DNA of 64,000 bases, taken from Chloracidobacterium sp. (GTDB lineage Bacteria > Acidobacteriota > Blastocatellia > Pyrinomonadales > Pyrinomonadaceae). Position numbers and translations under genes: made by a program. The stretch covers positions 310,001-374,000 of the forward strand of contig JABTUB010000001.1 of the NCBI GenBank assembly GCA_015075585.1, written 5' to 3'. Below are positions 7,551 through 17,362 of this stretch, piece by piece (the stretch's first letter is position 1; each line of letters opens with the position of its first letter). The notes beneath the pieces were generated by a model. That model had not been told where the DNA came from. It saw only the letters and a list, made by a program, of their open reading frames with translations, and did no database searches.

Positions 7551-8351
7551 ATGCCCATGCTTCCGCCGGAGATAGAACAGTACCGTGACCGCCTTTGGCG
7601 GCGTGAGGACGCGCTAAAGGTCGATTCCGTCGAAGAAGTTGAGCAAATGGTCGAGCGGCTCGGTTTCTGTCTCGGGCTTACCGATACACGAAAAGGCCTG
7701 CCGTCGGTCTATATCGCGGTCTGCGGGCGCCGCGACGTGCACCTTCCGCGAAACGTCCAAAAGGATGAGGAAGCAAGCCGCGCGTGGGTGCTTAAAGATG
7801 AAGTTATCGCACGCGGCCGCCTGTATTACGGCAAGATCTACAAAGGGCACTCGATGTTCGTCGCGCCGAGGCTCGTCGCCGCGTTAAATTCGATATGGGG
7901 CTGCTCAAAAGCGGGCGAGAGCGGCATTCTCTCAAAGAACGCGCGCGATGTCCTTCGGGTCCTCAGAAAGGAGGGCGAGATGGCCACCGCCGACCTTCGC
8001 AGCGAATGCGGCTTCCGCGACAAGAAAGATCTTACAAAGGCGATCGATGAGTTGCAAAAGCGTATGAAGGTCCTTCCGCAGGAGGTGCTCTACGTACCGA
8101 AATTCACATACATCTGGACGCCGGCGGAAATGCGTTTTCCAGAACAACTTGCAAAAAAGATGACGCGCGATGATGCCGTCCTTGAACTTGCGCGCTCGTA
8201 CCTTAAATTGTGCGGAATGACGCTCGTCGGCGAACTTGCGGGCAAATTCAGCCTGACACGCACCGAAGCCGGCAAGGCAAATCACCGCCTTGTTGACGAA
8301 GGTTTTGCCGTCCGGCCGGCTAAAGGCATATACAAGTTGGCGGAGCTTTGA
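7551..8351 (+). CDS. Winged-helix DNA-binding protein, probably AlkZ-related
   Basis: 266 residues from ATG 7551 (a second ATG two codons on is equally possible; no strong ribosome site). It has two or three winged-helix-like segments: LSKNARDVLRVLRKEGEMAT with DLRSECGFRDKKDLTKAI, and LTRTEAGKANHRLVDEGF near the end. The N-terminus has an RLWRREDALKVDS opening. The overall layout recalls the AlkZ/YcaQ-related group of tandem winged-helix proteins, some of which are DNA glycosylases, but the catalytic QxQ/QxD-type motif of AlkZ was not recognised. It stands alone between a terminator and the convergent efflux locus. Winged-helix fold likely; DNA-repair role only a guess. Confidence 0.65.
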   Translation: MPMLPPEIEQYRDRLWRREDALKVDSVEEVEQMVERLGFCLGLTDTRKGLPSVYIAVCGRRDVHLPRNVQKDEEASRAWVLKDEVIARGRLYYGKIYKGHSMFVAPRLVAALNSIWGCSKAGESGILSKNARDVLRVLRKEGEMATADLRSECGFRDKKDLTKAIDELQKRMKVLPQEVLYVPKFTYIWTPAEMRFPEQLAKKMTRDDAVLELARSYLKLCGMTLVGELAGKFSLTRTEAGKANHRLVDEGFAVRPAKGIYKLAEL

Positions 8352-8397
8352 CGCCTTCGCACAACTAATATCGCCGGCCAGCGACCGAGCGTACTCT

Positions 8398-11300
8398 TTA
8401 CGCGTCGTCGTTCGGAACGGCAATTACAGGGCAGGGAGCTCGGCGTATGATCTCGATCAGAGACGTGCCGATCGCCTTCTCGCCCGTAAGGCCGCGGCGG
8501 CTTGCCAGAACAATAAGGTCAACGGCGGCACTTTCAGCATGGGCGATCACTTCGCTGATAAGCTCGCCAGTTCGCGAGATCTCGCTCAACCGGCAATCGG
8601 CGCGCAGTTCGTCCGGCATCCGATCGCATACGCTTTGCTTGCCGCCGTTCGAAGTGATGCGGACAACCGACAGACGGGCGTTTAGCTTTTGTGCAAGCTC
8701 GGCGGCGAACCGAACCGCATCTTCCGAGTTATCCTCGCCATCGACCGCACACATTATATGCTCGATCCGCACTTCTCCCTCGATGCGGATGTTCGGGTTG
8801 ACGGTCAGGACGGGCGTACGGCTTTCGCGCAAGACCATTTCAGCAACCGAGCCGAATTTTAGCTTCTCAAAGCCTTTGCGGCCATGCGTGCCGAGAGCAG
8901 TCAGAAGCACGTTCGACCTGTCGGCTTCTTTCAGTATTGCCGATACTGGTTGGTCGTCCGCAAAGACCGGCGTGAATTCCGCCGTGTCGCCGAGCTGCTC
9001 ACGGACGAACTCTTTGATCTGCAGTACATTCTCATCCTCGACGGTCTGTTCGGCAGATGCGATCTCCGCAAGCTGCGCGTCGGTGAAGTAGCGCGGCAGA
9101 TCCGGTTCGCGTGCGGTCAATACCTTTAGAGAGGCACCGAACGCTTTTGCGATCTTTTCGGCAAATTTGAGGGCGACGGCCGACGGTGCACTGAGATCGG
9201 TCGCGGACAGTAATGTACGCTCATCGGATCGTGTCGGCGGTTCAGGGTGCTTTTTGCGTTCACTCATGTAAAAAAGCACGGGAACTGCCATTCGCGAGAG
9301 CAGCAGGGAAGCAACTTCGCCCGCCATCAACGATATGGCAAGGCCTTGGAAGATCGGGTCGGCGAGCATCACTGCCGAACCTACGATCACCGCTGAGGCG
9401 GTCAGCAGCATCGGACGAAAGCGCACCGCTCCGGCATCGACGACCGCATCGACAAGCGACATTCCGTGCTGCATCCGCAACTCGACGAAATCGACGAGGA
9501 TGATCGAATTTCGCACAACGATACCTGCACCCGCGATAAAGCCGATCATTGACGTTGCCGTAAAGAAGGCGCCCATCAGGGCATGCGCCGGCAAGATGCC
9601 GACAAGCGAGAAAGGTATCGCCGCCATGATCGTGAGCGGCGTCTTGAATGATTGGAACCAGCCGACGACAAGGATATAGATGAGTACCATCACCGCGGCA
9701 AAGGCAATGCCCATATCACGAAAGACCTCGTACGTGATATGCCACTCGCCATCCCACTTCATCGAGTATTTGTCGGTCAGGAACGGCTGCGATGCAACAT
9801 AACGCTCAAGCTCATATCCCTCCGGAAGCCGTAGCTCGGCGATCTTTTCGTTCAGGCCGAGGATCGCGTAAACGGGGCTTTCAACCACGCCTGCGACATC
9901 CGCCGTTACATAAACGACGGGCATCAAGTTCTTGTGGTAGATCGATCTGTCTGTATGCACCTCCTTCACATCGACAAGCTCGCCGACGGGAACGAGTTCG
10001 CCGCGGCTTCCGATCACCTTTATCTGCTTGAGGTCGGCAATGGTGGAGCGGTCGGCCTTGGGAAGACGCAAATTGATCAGCACATCTTCCTTTTCGGTCG
10101 GCACGTGGAGCAGCCCGACATTCATGCCGTCAACGGCTATGCGCAGCGTCTGCGCGATCTGTTCGGCCGAGATGCCGCTGAGCGCCGCTTTTTCCTTGTT
10201 GATCTTTAGGTTGAACTTTGGCTGCTCGTCCTCGACGTACCAATCGACATCGACAACGCCGTCCGTGGCCTCGAGGATCCCGCGTATGCTCTGTGCGATC
10301 TCGATCTGCCGCTCGTAGATCGGGCCGTATATCTCGGCAACGATCGTTTGAAGCACGGGCGGCCCGGGCGGCACTTCAGCTACCTTGATGTTGGCACCGT
10401 ATTTTTCGGCGATGGTCTTTAGGCCGGGCCGAACACGCTTTGCGATGTCGTGACTCTGTGCCGAACGGTCGTCCTTGGGCAGCAGGTTGACCTGAATATC
10501 GGCGACATTAGAGCCGCTCCGCATAAAATAGTGGCGGACCAAGCCGTTGAAATTGTACGGTGCGGCGGTGCCGACATACATCTGATAATCGACGACCTCA
10601 GGCACCTGTCCGACGTAGTTCGCAAGCTCGCGGGTAACAGCTGCCGTCTGTTCGAGCGTCGAGCCTTCCGGCATATCGATCACAACCTGAAATTCGCTCT
10701 TATTATCGAACGGCAGCATCTTAACCTTGACGAACTTGAACGCAACAAGCGACATTGCGGCAAGCAGCAGGAAGACGACGCCGGCGAGGAACGAGTATCG
10801 CCACACCGGCTCTGCAATAATGTGGTGCATAACGCGGCGATAGAGCCGCGTAGTAAACCCTTCCTTTTCGTGATCGTGTGTGCTGTCGCGCTTAAGCAGC
10901 TTCAAGGCGGCCCACGGCGTTACGACAAAGGCGACGAGCATCGAAAAGATCATCGCCGCCGATGCGCCTATCGGGATCGGCCGCATATACGGCCCCATAA
11001 GGCCGCTGACAAATGCCATCGGCAAGATCGCCGCGATCACCGCGAACGTGGCAAGTATCGTAGGATTTCCGACCTCATCGACCGCACGCACGGCGACCTC
11101 GATGATCGACTTTCCTTTGTTCTCCGGCAGGCCGTAATGCCGCGTCATATTCTCGACGACGACGATCGCATCATCAACCAAAATGCCTATCGAGAAGATA
11201 AGTGCGAACAGCGTTATTCGATTGAGCGTGTAGCCGTAGAAATAGAAGACCGCCAGCGTCAGCGCGAGCGTTACGGGTATAGCGATCGCAACGATGCCGG

Positions 11301-12438
11301 ATTCGCGCCAGCCGAGTGCGAAAATGATCAACGCCGAGACCGACAGCACCGCGACGAGCATGTGCAGAAGCAGTTCGTTCGACTTTTCAGCCGCAGTTTC
11401 GCCGTAGTTGCGCGTTACCGAAACGCGAACCTCATTCGGGATGAATGTACCCTTCAGGTCATCGACCTTTTCAAGCACGCGGTGTGCAATGTCGATGGCG
11501 TTCGTGCCCTTTCGCTTCGAAACAGCGATCGTAACGGCAGGTTCGACAGCCGTCGCTGCATTGCCGCCCGCCTGCTCGTGCTGTTCGCCCGCACCGTGGC
11601 CGAACATTACGTAATTTGCCGGCTCTTCGGCAGTATCGGCGATGACTGCAACATCATGCAGAAATACAGGGCTGCCGTTAGACACACCGACGACAACGTT
11701 GCCGACGTCTTCCGCGTTTGTAAGAAAATTGCCGGTCTCAACGACCGCCTCTATATTCTCCGCCGAGACGGAGCCTGACGTAAGCTGCTGATTTGCCTGC
11801 GAAAGCAAGGGAACGAGTGCCGCGGGGGCAATGCCGCGTGAGGCCATCCTTGCCGGATCGAGCAGCACCCTTACCTGACGGCGCTGGCCGCCGATAACCT
11901 TTACCTCAGAGACATCCGTGATCTCCTTTATCTGATCGGTGATCTGCGCCGCGATACGCCGGAGCGTGAAGTGATCGTATTTCGAACCGGAAAGCGTGAG
12001 AGCGAGTATCGGCACGTCATCGATGGAACGCGGCTTTACAAGCGGCATCGAGGCTCCTTGCGGAATGATGTCCGCATTCGCATTGAGCTTTTGATTGAGC
12101 CTTACAAGTGCATCTTCCTCGTTCTGGCCGACCTTGAAGCGTATGATCGCCATTGCCGCTCCGGGCGATGACGTCGAATAGATGTACTCAACGCCCGGGA
12201 TCTCCCACAGCAGCTTTTCCATCGGCTTTGTAACACGCTCCTCGACCTCCTTTGGCGATGCTCCGGGCATCTGCACCATCACATCGACCATTGGTACGAT
12301 GATCTGCGGCTCTTCCTCACGCGGAAGCATCACGACCGCACCCAGCCCGAGCAGGATCGATGCCGAGATGATGAGCGGCGTCAGCTTCGATCGAATAAAA
12401 GCCGAGGCGAGTTTTCCTGCAATGCCGAGGTTCTTCAT
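8398..12438 (-). CDS. RND efflux permease fused to two C-terminal universal stress protein domains
   Basis: 1346 residues, against about 1030-1060 for ordinary pumps. Residues 1 to about 1060 are a full RND permease: TM1, two large periplasmic loops, and TM4 with [13 protein letters not shown], whose Asp pair is the proton relay of HAE1-type pumps, then a second six-helix half ending in [18 protein letters not shown]. After a charged linker come two Usp domains, about 1069-1200 and 1210-1340. The first has the ATP-binding pattern G-2x-G-9x-GS (GTHGRKG through FGS, near 1181-1195); in the second the pattern is off by one residue and lacks the first Gly, so it may not bind nucleotide. The Usp pair would lie in the cytoplasm. 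It is the last gene of the DUF2892-tolC-adaptor-RND operon, 3 nt after the adaptor stop, and thus probably controlled by the divergent ArsR protein. Confidence 0.93.
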   Translation of the reverse strand: MKNLGIAGKLASAFIRSKLTPLIISASILLGLGAVVMLPREEEPQIIVPMVDVMVQMPGASPKEVEERVTKPMEKLLWEIPGVEYIYSTSSPGAAMAIIRFKVGQNEEDALVRLNQKLNANADIIPQGASMPLVKPRSIDDVPILALTLSGSKYDHFTLRRIAAQITDQIKEITDVSEVKVIGGQRRQVRVLLDPARMASRGIAPAALVPLLSQANQQLTSGSVSAENIEAVVETGNFLTNAEDVGNVVVGVSNGSPVFLHDVAVIADTAEEPANYVMFGHGAGEQHEQAGGNAATAVEPAVTIAVSKRKGTNAIDIAHRVLEKVDDLKGTFIPNEVRVSVTRNYGETAAEKSNELLLHMLVAVLSVSALIIFALGWRESGIVAIAIPVTLALTLAVFYFYGYTLNRITLFALIFSIGILVDDAIVVVENMTRHYGLPENKGKSIIEVAVRAVDEVGNPTILATFAVIAAILPMAFVSGLMGPYMRPIPIGASAAMIFSMLVAFVVTPWAALKLLKRDSTHDHEKEGFTTRLYRRVMHHIIAEPVWRYSFLAGVVFLLLAAMSLVAFKFVKVKMLPFDNKSEFQVVIDMPEGSTLEQTAAVTRELANYVGQVPEVVDYQMYVGTAAPYNFNGLVRHYFMRSGSNVADIQVNLLPKDDRSAQSHDIAKRVRPGLKTIAEKYGANIKVAEVPPGPPVLQTIVAEIYGPIYERQIEIAQSIRGILEATDGVVDVDWYVEDEQPKFNLKINKEKAALSGISAEQIAQTLRIAVDGMNVGLLHVPTEKEDVLINLRLPKADRSTIADLKQIKVIGSRGELVPVGELVDVKEVHTDRSIYHKNLMPVVYVTADVAGVVESPVYAILGLNEKIAELRLPEGYELERYVASQPFLTDKYSMKWDGEWHITYEVFRDMGIAFAAVMVLIYILVVGWFQSFKTPLTIMAAIPFSLVGILPAHALMGAFFTATSMIGFIAGAGIVVRNSIILVDFVELRMQHGMSLVDAVVDAGAVRFRPMLLTASAVIVGSAVMLADPIFQGLAISLMAGEVASLLLSRMAVPVLFYMSERKKHPEPPTRSDERTLLSATDLSAPSAVALKFAEKIAKAFGASLKVLTAREPDLPRYFTDAQLAEIASAEQTVEDENVLQIKEFVREQLGDTAEFTPVFADDQPVSAILKEADRSNVLLTALGTHGRKGFEKLKFGSVAEMVLRESRTPVLTVNPNIRIEGEVRIEHIMCAVDGEDNSEDAVRFAAELAQKLNARLSVVRITSNGGKQSVCDRMPDELRADCRLSEISRTGELISEVIAHAESAAVDLIVLASRRGLTGEKAIGTSLIEIIRRAPCPVIAVPNDDA

Positions 12439-12441
12439 CGC

Positions 12442-13641
12442 TTATTTGACCTTCGCGCCGTCCGTGATCCGTTCGACATTCGAGGTCGCCACGCGGTCTC
12501 CCTCGGAAAGGCCTGACAAGACCTCGATCGAGCCGTCCGCCGATTTGCCTGTCGTGATGATCCTGAAATTTGCAATGCCGTTATCGTCAACAACGAACAC
12601 ACCTGCCAATTGCCCGCGTTGGATGATCGCTGATGCAGGTACCGTAAAGGCGTCCTTTGCCGCCATCGGGAAACGCGCCGTACCGAACAGGCCGCTTCGC
12701 AGCAGCGAATTAGGTTCGAGCAGCACCTTTACGACAAAGCTGCGGCTTGCTTGGTCGGCCGTCGGCAGAATTTCGGAAACGGTGCCGAGAAAGTCACCGC
12801 CGCCCAAGGCATCGATCCTCACGCTGACACGCTGGCCGGTACGGACAGACCTCGAACGCGATTCTTCGACATTCGCTTCGAGCAGGTATGACGAGTTGTC
12901 CTCGATCGAAAGCAGCGGTGCTCCCGGTGCCGCAGTGCCGCCCGCCTCCGCGAATTTCTTTACGACAACACCAGCAACCGGCGACACGATACGCGAATAG
13001 CCTTCGACGACACGCACGCTTGCAATATCCGCCTTTGCCCGTTCGATCTGCGCATCGACCTGCTGTTTCTTTGACAATATCGCTTGCACCGAGGCTTTTG
13101 CGCGTTCAAGTTCCGAAGCGGCGGCGTCGAGCTTTGCCTTAACCTCATCGTATTCCTGCGCGCTGACGGAACGCCGCGAAAAAAGCTCCTTATAGCGGGC
13201 GAACGTCTTCTCGGCAAGCTGTTTATTGACCTCGGCCGTTCTAACTCCGGCACGTGCGGCATCGGCATTCTTTTCGACCTCGACCTCTGCGGCCCGCGCC
13301 TCTTTCAGGCCGCTCTCAGCCTGCTGAAGACGTGTCTTTGCCTCGCTGTTGTCTATCCGGACAAGCAGTTGGCCGCGACTGACACGATCGCCCTCAGACA
13401 CCGGAAGCGAGATGATACGCCCGAGAATGTTCGCGGAGATCTGCGTCGTTGTCTTTGCATTGACGGTGCCCGTCGCCTCATAAAAGTCCTCGATCGACGA
13501 TCGGGTTACTGTCGTAACAGCGACGTCGCCGATCTCGTTCGCCGCGGGCCGGACGGAATTGCCGGCCTTCTCTTTGCCGCATGCCGCGAACGTCGCGGCC
13601 GCCGCGGCCAAGAGGAACACCGATATTGAACGCTTGTACAT
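12442..13641 (-). CDS. RND efflux periplasmic adaptor lipoprotein (membrane fusion protein)
   Basis: 399 residues from ATG 13641, preferred over an in-frame TTG 15 nt upstream because AGAGGG precedes it. A lipoprotein signal ends in FAAC. Then come the barrel-sandwich half motif TQISANILGRIISLPVSEGDRV, a long coiled-coil hairpin (about residues 90-185, rich in Ala, Glu, Lys), the second lipoyl half SRIVSPVAGVVVKKFAEAGG, a beta-barrel domain and a membrane-proximal domain. It bridges the RND pump and TolC across the periplasm. Its neighbours on both sides are its expected partners, and the genes are nearly contiguous. Confidence 0.93.
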   Translation of the reverse strand: MYKRSISVFLLAAAAATFAACGKEKAGNSVRPAANEIGDVAVTTVTRSSIEDFYEATGTVNAKTTTQISANILGRIISLPVSEGDRVSRGQLLVRIDNSEAKTRLQQAESGLKEARAAEVEVEKNADAARAGVRTAEVNKQLAEKTFARYKELFSRRSVSAQEYDEVKAKLDAAASELERAKASVQAILSKKQQVDAQIERAKADIASVRVVEGYSRIVSPVAGVVVKKFAEAGGTAAPGAPLLSIEDNSSYLLEANVEESRSRSVRTGQRVSVRIDALGGGDFLGTVSEILPTADQASRSFVVKVLLEPNSLLRSGLFGTARFPMAAKDAFTVPASAIIQRGQLAGVFVVDDNGIANFRIITTGKSADGSIEVLSGLSEGDRVATSNVERITDGAKVK

Positions 13642-13652
13642 AATCCCTCTGA

Positions 13653-15068
13653 TCAATAAAAAAGACGTACGTCGGTTAGCTGCCCTGTAGCAAGCAGCAA
13701 AGCCGCATAACTGACGTAATGATCGTATCTGGCCCTTAAAAGCGAATATTTGGCATTGACCGCCGCAAGTTCGGCCCGAATCACCTCATCAAACGTCGAG
13801 AGGCCGACCTCATAACGGTTTCGAACGATCGCGAGGGCCGCCTCAGCCTGCGAGATGCTCTTGATCGAGGCCTCGATCTTTGCTTTTGCTGTCTTATGGT
13901 CTTGGAGTGCTTTAACCACGTCGAGCCGTATGCGGTCGGCGAGTACACGCAGTTCGGAGTCCGCAAGCACTTCGCCCTCCGCCGCTTGGGCAATGCGGGC
14001 CTTACGGCCCGGATCGAACAGAGTGAAAGTAAGATTCACGCCGACGGTATAATCGCTGCTGCCGTTCGCAAGATATGGCGAACTGTATCCGAAATTGCCG
14101 AAGGCATCGACACGCGGCAGAGCCGTGTTCTTTACGGCTTTTGTATCGCGTTGCCTGTTCTCAACATTTGCTTTTGCGGCGAGATAGTCGGGCCGAAGTT
14201 CGAGAGCCGTCTTGATGAGGGCCGCCTGATCTTCAAGCGGAAAATACTTTTCGTTGAGGCTTCCCGTCGGGTCGATAAGCCCGTCAACGCCGTCGCCGAG
14301 CTTTAGGCTGAATGCCGCCCGCGATGTCGCAAGCCGGTCTTCAGTTTCGATCTTTCGTTGAGCGGCGTTAGCCACCTCGACCTCTGCTGCAAGCGGATCG
14401 GCCTCGGTCGCAATTCCGACCTCGAACATATCGCGTGCCTTTTTCCGATTCGCCTCGGCCGAGCGGAGCGATCCGTCATCGACCGCCGCCATCTCTTTAT
14501 CGAGTATCACGCCGTAGAACAAGCGGATCACATCAAAGCGTATCCGCTGCTCAGTGCCTTCAGCCTGAAGGTCGGCACGCTTGCGCTCCGTCCTTGCCTG
14601 CTCGACCCTGATCGAAGCCTGCCGCTGGTCGAACAGAGGCATTTGCGTACTGACAAGGCTTCGGAAATTGACCAAACTTCGAGGATGGTTCAACGCATCA
14701 AGGGCGAAGTTGTCCGCACGAAAACGAGCCTGTTCGAGCCGCGAGCCAAATACAAAGACCGGATTGTTGCTCGCTGTCGCCGATTGTGTGAACTGCACGA
14801 TAGGGCGATTAACCGTTCGTGCCTCGGCGATGCGCAGCTCAGCAAGCCGCTGATGCGAACGCGTTACACTCGTCTGCGGATCATTTGTTAGCGCCCGATC
14901 GACGGCAGCCGCAAGATCGACCGCCGATCCGGTATTCTGCTGACCGTAAGCCGTTACGAACATTGCTGCCGTGACAAGCCATGCCCCAAATATGCCGAGT
15001 GCAAGCCGGCGCAAGATATTTGTCGTATTGGCTGCGTCCATTCGGCCGCTACCCGAAGCGAATGACAT
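13653..15068 (-). CDS. TolC family outer-membrane efflux protein
   Basis: 471 residues, the usual length. An N-terminal signal peptide (LALGIFGAWLVTAAMFVTAYG) is followed by two repeats of long helices and beta strands; motifs of the family include DRALTNDPQ, NPVFVFGSRLEQARF and RYEVGLSTFDEVIRAELA. It forms the outer-membrane exit duct of the RND pump encoded next to it. An alternative start 27 nt downstream (MDAANTT) is possible; neither has a good ribosome site. The gene follows the DUF2892 stop by 4 nt and the adaptor follows closely. Confidence 0.92.
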   Translation of the reverse strand: MSFASGSGRMDAANTTNILRRLALGIFGAWLVTAAMFVTAYGQQNTGSAVDLAAAVDRALTNDPQTSVTRSHQRLAELRIAEARTVNRPIVQFTQSATASNNPVFVFGSRLEQARFRADNFALDALNHPRSLVNFRSLVSTQMPLFDQRQASIRVEQARTERKRADLQAEGTEQRIRFDVIRLFYGVILDKEMAAVDDGSLRSAEANRKKARDMFEVGIATEADPLAAEVEVANAAQRKIETEDRLATSRAAFSLKLGDGVDGLIDPTGSLNEKYFPLEDQAALIKTALELRPDYLAAKANVENRQRDTKAVKNTALPRVDAFGNFGYSSPYLANGSSDYTVGVNLTFTLFDPGRKARIAQAAEGEVLADSELRVLADRIRLDVVKALQDHKTAKAKIEASIKSISQAEAALAIVRNRYEVGLSTFDEVIRAELAAVNAKYSLLRARYDHYVSYAALLLATGQLTDVRLFY

Positions 15069-15072
15069 ACAA

Positions 15073-15264
15073 CTAGCTGTGCTTGAAGCCGAGAGCTTTA
15101 AGGATCGATATCATCGGGCACCAGCCCGTGAACGCCGACTGTGCAAGGTTCAGACCGACGAATGCCGTAAAGTAAAAAAAGTAATGGCTGACCAAAAAGC
15201 CCAACACCACGCTCGCAAAGACGAAAACGCCTGCGATCAAATGAAGCATCCTTTCTATTGTCAT
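15073..15264 (-). CDS. DUF2892 family small membrane protein
   Basis: 63 residues with two membrane helices and the family ending GWCPMISILKALGF. The same domain is the membrane part of the rhodanese YgaP, and stand-alone copies often lie beside sulfide- or persulfide-responsive ArsR regulators. Here it is the first gene of the efflux operon and faces an ArsR gene. A strong AGGGGG precedes the ATG. The Cys in GWCP is conserved in the family; its role is not settled. Confidence 0.88.
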   Translation of the reverse strand: MTIERMLHLIAGVFVFASVVLGFLVSHYFFYFTAFVGLNLAQSAFTGWCPMISILKALGFKHS

Positions 15265-15297
15265 AAAACCCCCTGAAAATTCGCCGCCGCTTATTTA

Positions 15298-15317
15298 CAC
15301 TATATTGCCATATAGTG
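15298..15317. promoter_or_regulatory. Probable ArsR operator between the divergent efflux operon and its regulator
   Basis: CACTATAT (15298-15305) and ATATAGTG (15310-15317) are an exact 8-bp inverted repeat with a 4-nt centre, and the right arm is partly repeated again just downstream (ATATAGTT). ArsR-type dimers bind AT-rich inverted repeats of this shape. It lies in the 84-bp gap between the DUF2892 and ArsR start codons, so one site could control both directions, including the regulator itself. Confidence 0.7.
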
Positions 15318-15348
15318 ATATAGTTGTACTACGATAAATGAGTTTGAT

Positions 15349-15714
15349 ATGATGTGTCAAGGCTTGAAACAAATGAAGACAAAGAAACAGGAATTGAGCG
15401 ACGAGGCCTTGGAGATGATCGCGACGCGATTTCGCGTTCTTGCCGAACCGACGCGGCTGAAAATATTGAATATCCTGCGCGGGCATGAGATGTCCGTAAG
15501 CGAGCTCGTGGCTGCTTGCGGCTCGGGGCAGGCGAATATATCAAAACACCTTTCGATACTGCTGAACGCCGGCATCGTTTCGAGACGCAAGTCCGGCCTG
15601 ACGGCCAATTACCGAGTCGCCGACCCGTCGATATTCGACCTATGCGATGTTGTTTGTTCACGGCTCAAGGATGATCTTGAGACGCGGCAAAGCGTACTGC
15701 AAGGCGTTATCTGA
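15349..15714 (+). CDS. ArsR family winged-helix repressor
   Basis: 121 residues (a start at the ATG 24 nt later is also possible). The ArsR core is clear: FRVLAEPTRLKILNIL, then SVSELVAACGSGQANISKHLS as helix-turn-helix, and the wing RRKSGLTANYRV. Cysteines at 57, 99 and 103 could form a metal or thiol-switch site: C57 lies where metal-sensing ArsR proteins have ligands, and C99/C103 lie in the last helix, which in BigR/SqrR carries a persulfide-sensing Cys. Which signal it senses cannot be read from the sequence. It probably represses the divergent DUF2892-tolC-adaptor-RND operon through the inverted repeat between them. Confidence 0.88.
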   Translation: MMCQGLKQMKTKKQELSDEALEMIATRFRVLAEPTRLKILNILRGHEMSVSELVAACGSGQANISKHLSILLNAGIVSRRKSGLTANYRVADPSIFDLCDVVCSRLKDDLETRQSVLQGVI

Positions 15715-15733
15715 TAATATTGGAGCGCCGTCA

Positions 15734-16078
15734 ATGATAAGGAGCTACGCAGAGTTCTGGGAATTCTATGTCGAGGAGCACTCGAAACCTTTGACGCGCC
15801 TGCTGCACCTTATCGGAACGGTTTTGAGCTCCGCATTGCTTGTCCGGCTGATAGTCGCGGGAACTTGGTATTACTTTCCGCTCTGCCTGCTGATCGGGTA
15901 CGGTTTTGCTTGGACAGGGCATTTCTTTGTCGAAAGGAATCGGCCGGCGACATTCAAATATCCGCTTTGGTCACTCATTTCGGACTATAAGATGGTCATC
16001 TACATGCTGACCGGCAGGATGAACGCCGAGGCCGAACGGATACTCGCTCAAAAGTTAGGCTTTTCACGCTCGAGATAG
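15734..16078 (+). CDS. DUF962 / Mpo1-like membrane protein
   Basis: 114 residues from ATG 15734, which has GGAG 8 nt upstream; a longer frame upstream overlaps the ArsR gene and is not needed. The family motifs are present: FYVEEHSKPLTRLLHLIGT and FAWTGHFFVERNRPATFKYP, with the conserved histidines. Yeast Mpo1 of this family is an Fe(II)-dependent dioxygenase that shortens 2-hydroxy fatty acids; bacterial members are little studied. Two to three membrane helices are visible. The gene follows ArsR closely. Confidence 0.85.
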   Translation: MIRSYAEFWEFYVEEHSKPLTRLLHLIGTVLSSALLVRLIVAGTWYYFPLCLLIGYGFAWTGHFFVERNRPATFKYPLWSLISDYKMVIYMLTGRMNAEAERILAQKLGFSRSR

Positions 16079-16117
16079 AGCATCAAGCTAATATCTCGAA
16101 GAAAGGAGGATCCTGTA

Positions 16118-16651
16118 ATGCTGCTTGCAAAGAATTGGTGGGCGTTCCTTTTACGCGGGATCATCGCCCTCATTTTCGGGGCCGTCGCGATAATGGCTCC
16201 GTCTGTCGCGTTCATCTCACTCGTTCTGGTTTTCGGCATATTTGCGCTTGTTGACGGCATTTTCTCGATAGCGTCGGCCTTTGCGTCAAATGCAAAAAGT
16301 GAGAATTGGTGGTGGCTGATGCTCGAAGGCCTTGTCGGTATCTTGATAGGCTTCTTAACGATATTTCAAACATCGGTAATGGGCGATGCGTGGCTTTTCC
16401 TTATTGCTGCGTGGGCGATCATCAACGGCGTTTTCAAGGTCGTCGCTGCCGTCAGGCTTCGCAAGGTGATCAAGGGCGAGGTTTGGATGATACTGAGCGG
16501 CCTGCTGTCGGTGGCTTTCGGCGTCCTCGTGGCGATGAACCCAGCGTCGGGCGCATTTGCTGTCGGCTTCATCATCGGCATTTACGCATTTCTGTTCGGC
16601 ATTATGCTGATCCTGCTGTCGATGAAACTGAAAAGATTCTCGGCGCGTTAA
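16118..16651 (+). CDS. HdeD family (DUF308) membrane protein
   Basis: 177 residues with about six membrane helices and the family motif NWWAFLLRGIIALIFG, repeated in the second half as VWMILSGLLSVAFGVLV. HdeD in E. coli is linked to acid resistance at high cell density; most members are of unknown job. A very strong AAGGAGG precedes the ATG, suggesting high expression. Confidence 0.88.
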   Translation: MLLAKNWWAFLLRGIIALIFGAVAIMAPSVAFISLVLVFGIFALVDGIFSIASAFASNAKSENWWWLMLEGLVGILIGFLTIFQTSVMGDAWLFLIAAWAIINGVFKVVAAVRLRKVIKGEVWMILSGLLSVAFGVLVAMNPASGAFAVGFIIGIYAFLFGIMLILLSMKLKRFSAR

Positions 16652-16738
16652 TGGCAGCGGATATCCGCGGCACACTGCGGTACGGCTTCTTACTTTGACG
16701 GCCGTGCTCTGGTAGAATGTGCTTTTTCGGGCAGGAAG

Positions 16739-17362
16739 ATGAAAGAAGTAGCGACCGATATCGTAAACCCCGAGGCACTCAACTCGACCATCGAATTCCT
16801 AACTGCGATGGTCACTCCAGCATTGCTCATTTCCGCGACAGGCTCGCTTGTGCTCTCGACATCGACACGCCTCGGCCGAGTCGTCGATCGCGTTCGCCAG
16901 TTGGAAGAGCGGCTGTCGGATCTGATCTATCGCGACAACAAGGACGAGATACCGCTTTACGATAAACGCGTCGAGGTCATCGTCGATCTGCTCGACAAGG
17001 TTACGAGCCGCTCGCGCATACTTCAGCGGGCGATGGCAACATTCTATTACGGCCTTGGTTTCTTTGTGTTGACAAGCGTGGTGATCGCGGTCGCAGCGTT
17101 CTTTAACTCATACCGCTGGGTGCCGATACCGGTCGGCATTATCGGCATTATGTTCATCTTTTGGGGCAGTATGCTAATGCTGCGCGAGACGAGCATGGCA
17201 ACCGCGACGGTCAATGCTGAGATGGATTTCACATGGGAGCTTGCACGCGAGGTCGCCCCCAAGTCGGTCGCGGTCAAGTACAAGTCGAAGGGCAAGAACA
17301 AGGGAATGAGGCCCGCGAAGATCAATGACCGCCGGATACCTGAAGCTCCTAGCGGAGAATGA
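16739..17362 (+). CDS. DUF2721 family membrane protein
   Basis: 207 residues. The opening EFLTAMVTPALLISATGSLVLSTSTRLGRVVDR is the family signature: a first membrane helix followed by a charged stretch. Two more helices (FYYGLGFFVLTSVVIAVAAF and IPVGIIGIMFIFWGSMLML) follow. The tail is lysine-rich. Function unknown. It overlaps the next gene by 38 nt, which suggests joint expression with the radical SAM protein. Confidence 0.85.
   Translation: MKEVATDIVNPEALNSTIEFLTAMVTPALLISATGSLVLSTSTRLGRVVDRVRQLEERLSDLIYRDNKDEIPLYDKRVEVIVDLLDKVTSRSRILQRAMATFYYGLGFFVLTSVVIAVAAFFNSYRWVPIPVGIIGIMFIFWGSMLMLRETSMATATVNAEMDFTWELAREVAPKSVAVKYKSKGKNKGMRPAKINDRRIPEAPSGE

Noticed and set aside
10450-11778. A 442-codon open frame on the plus strand opposite the RND gene
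   Set aside because: It lies wholly antisense to the conserved RND permease, is rich in Arg/Asp/His as is usual for a mirror frame of GC-rich genes, and shows no domain.
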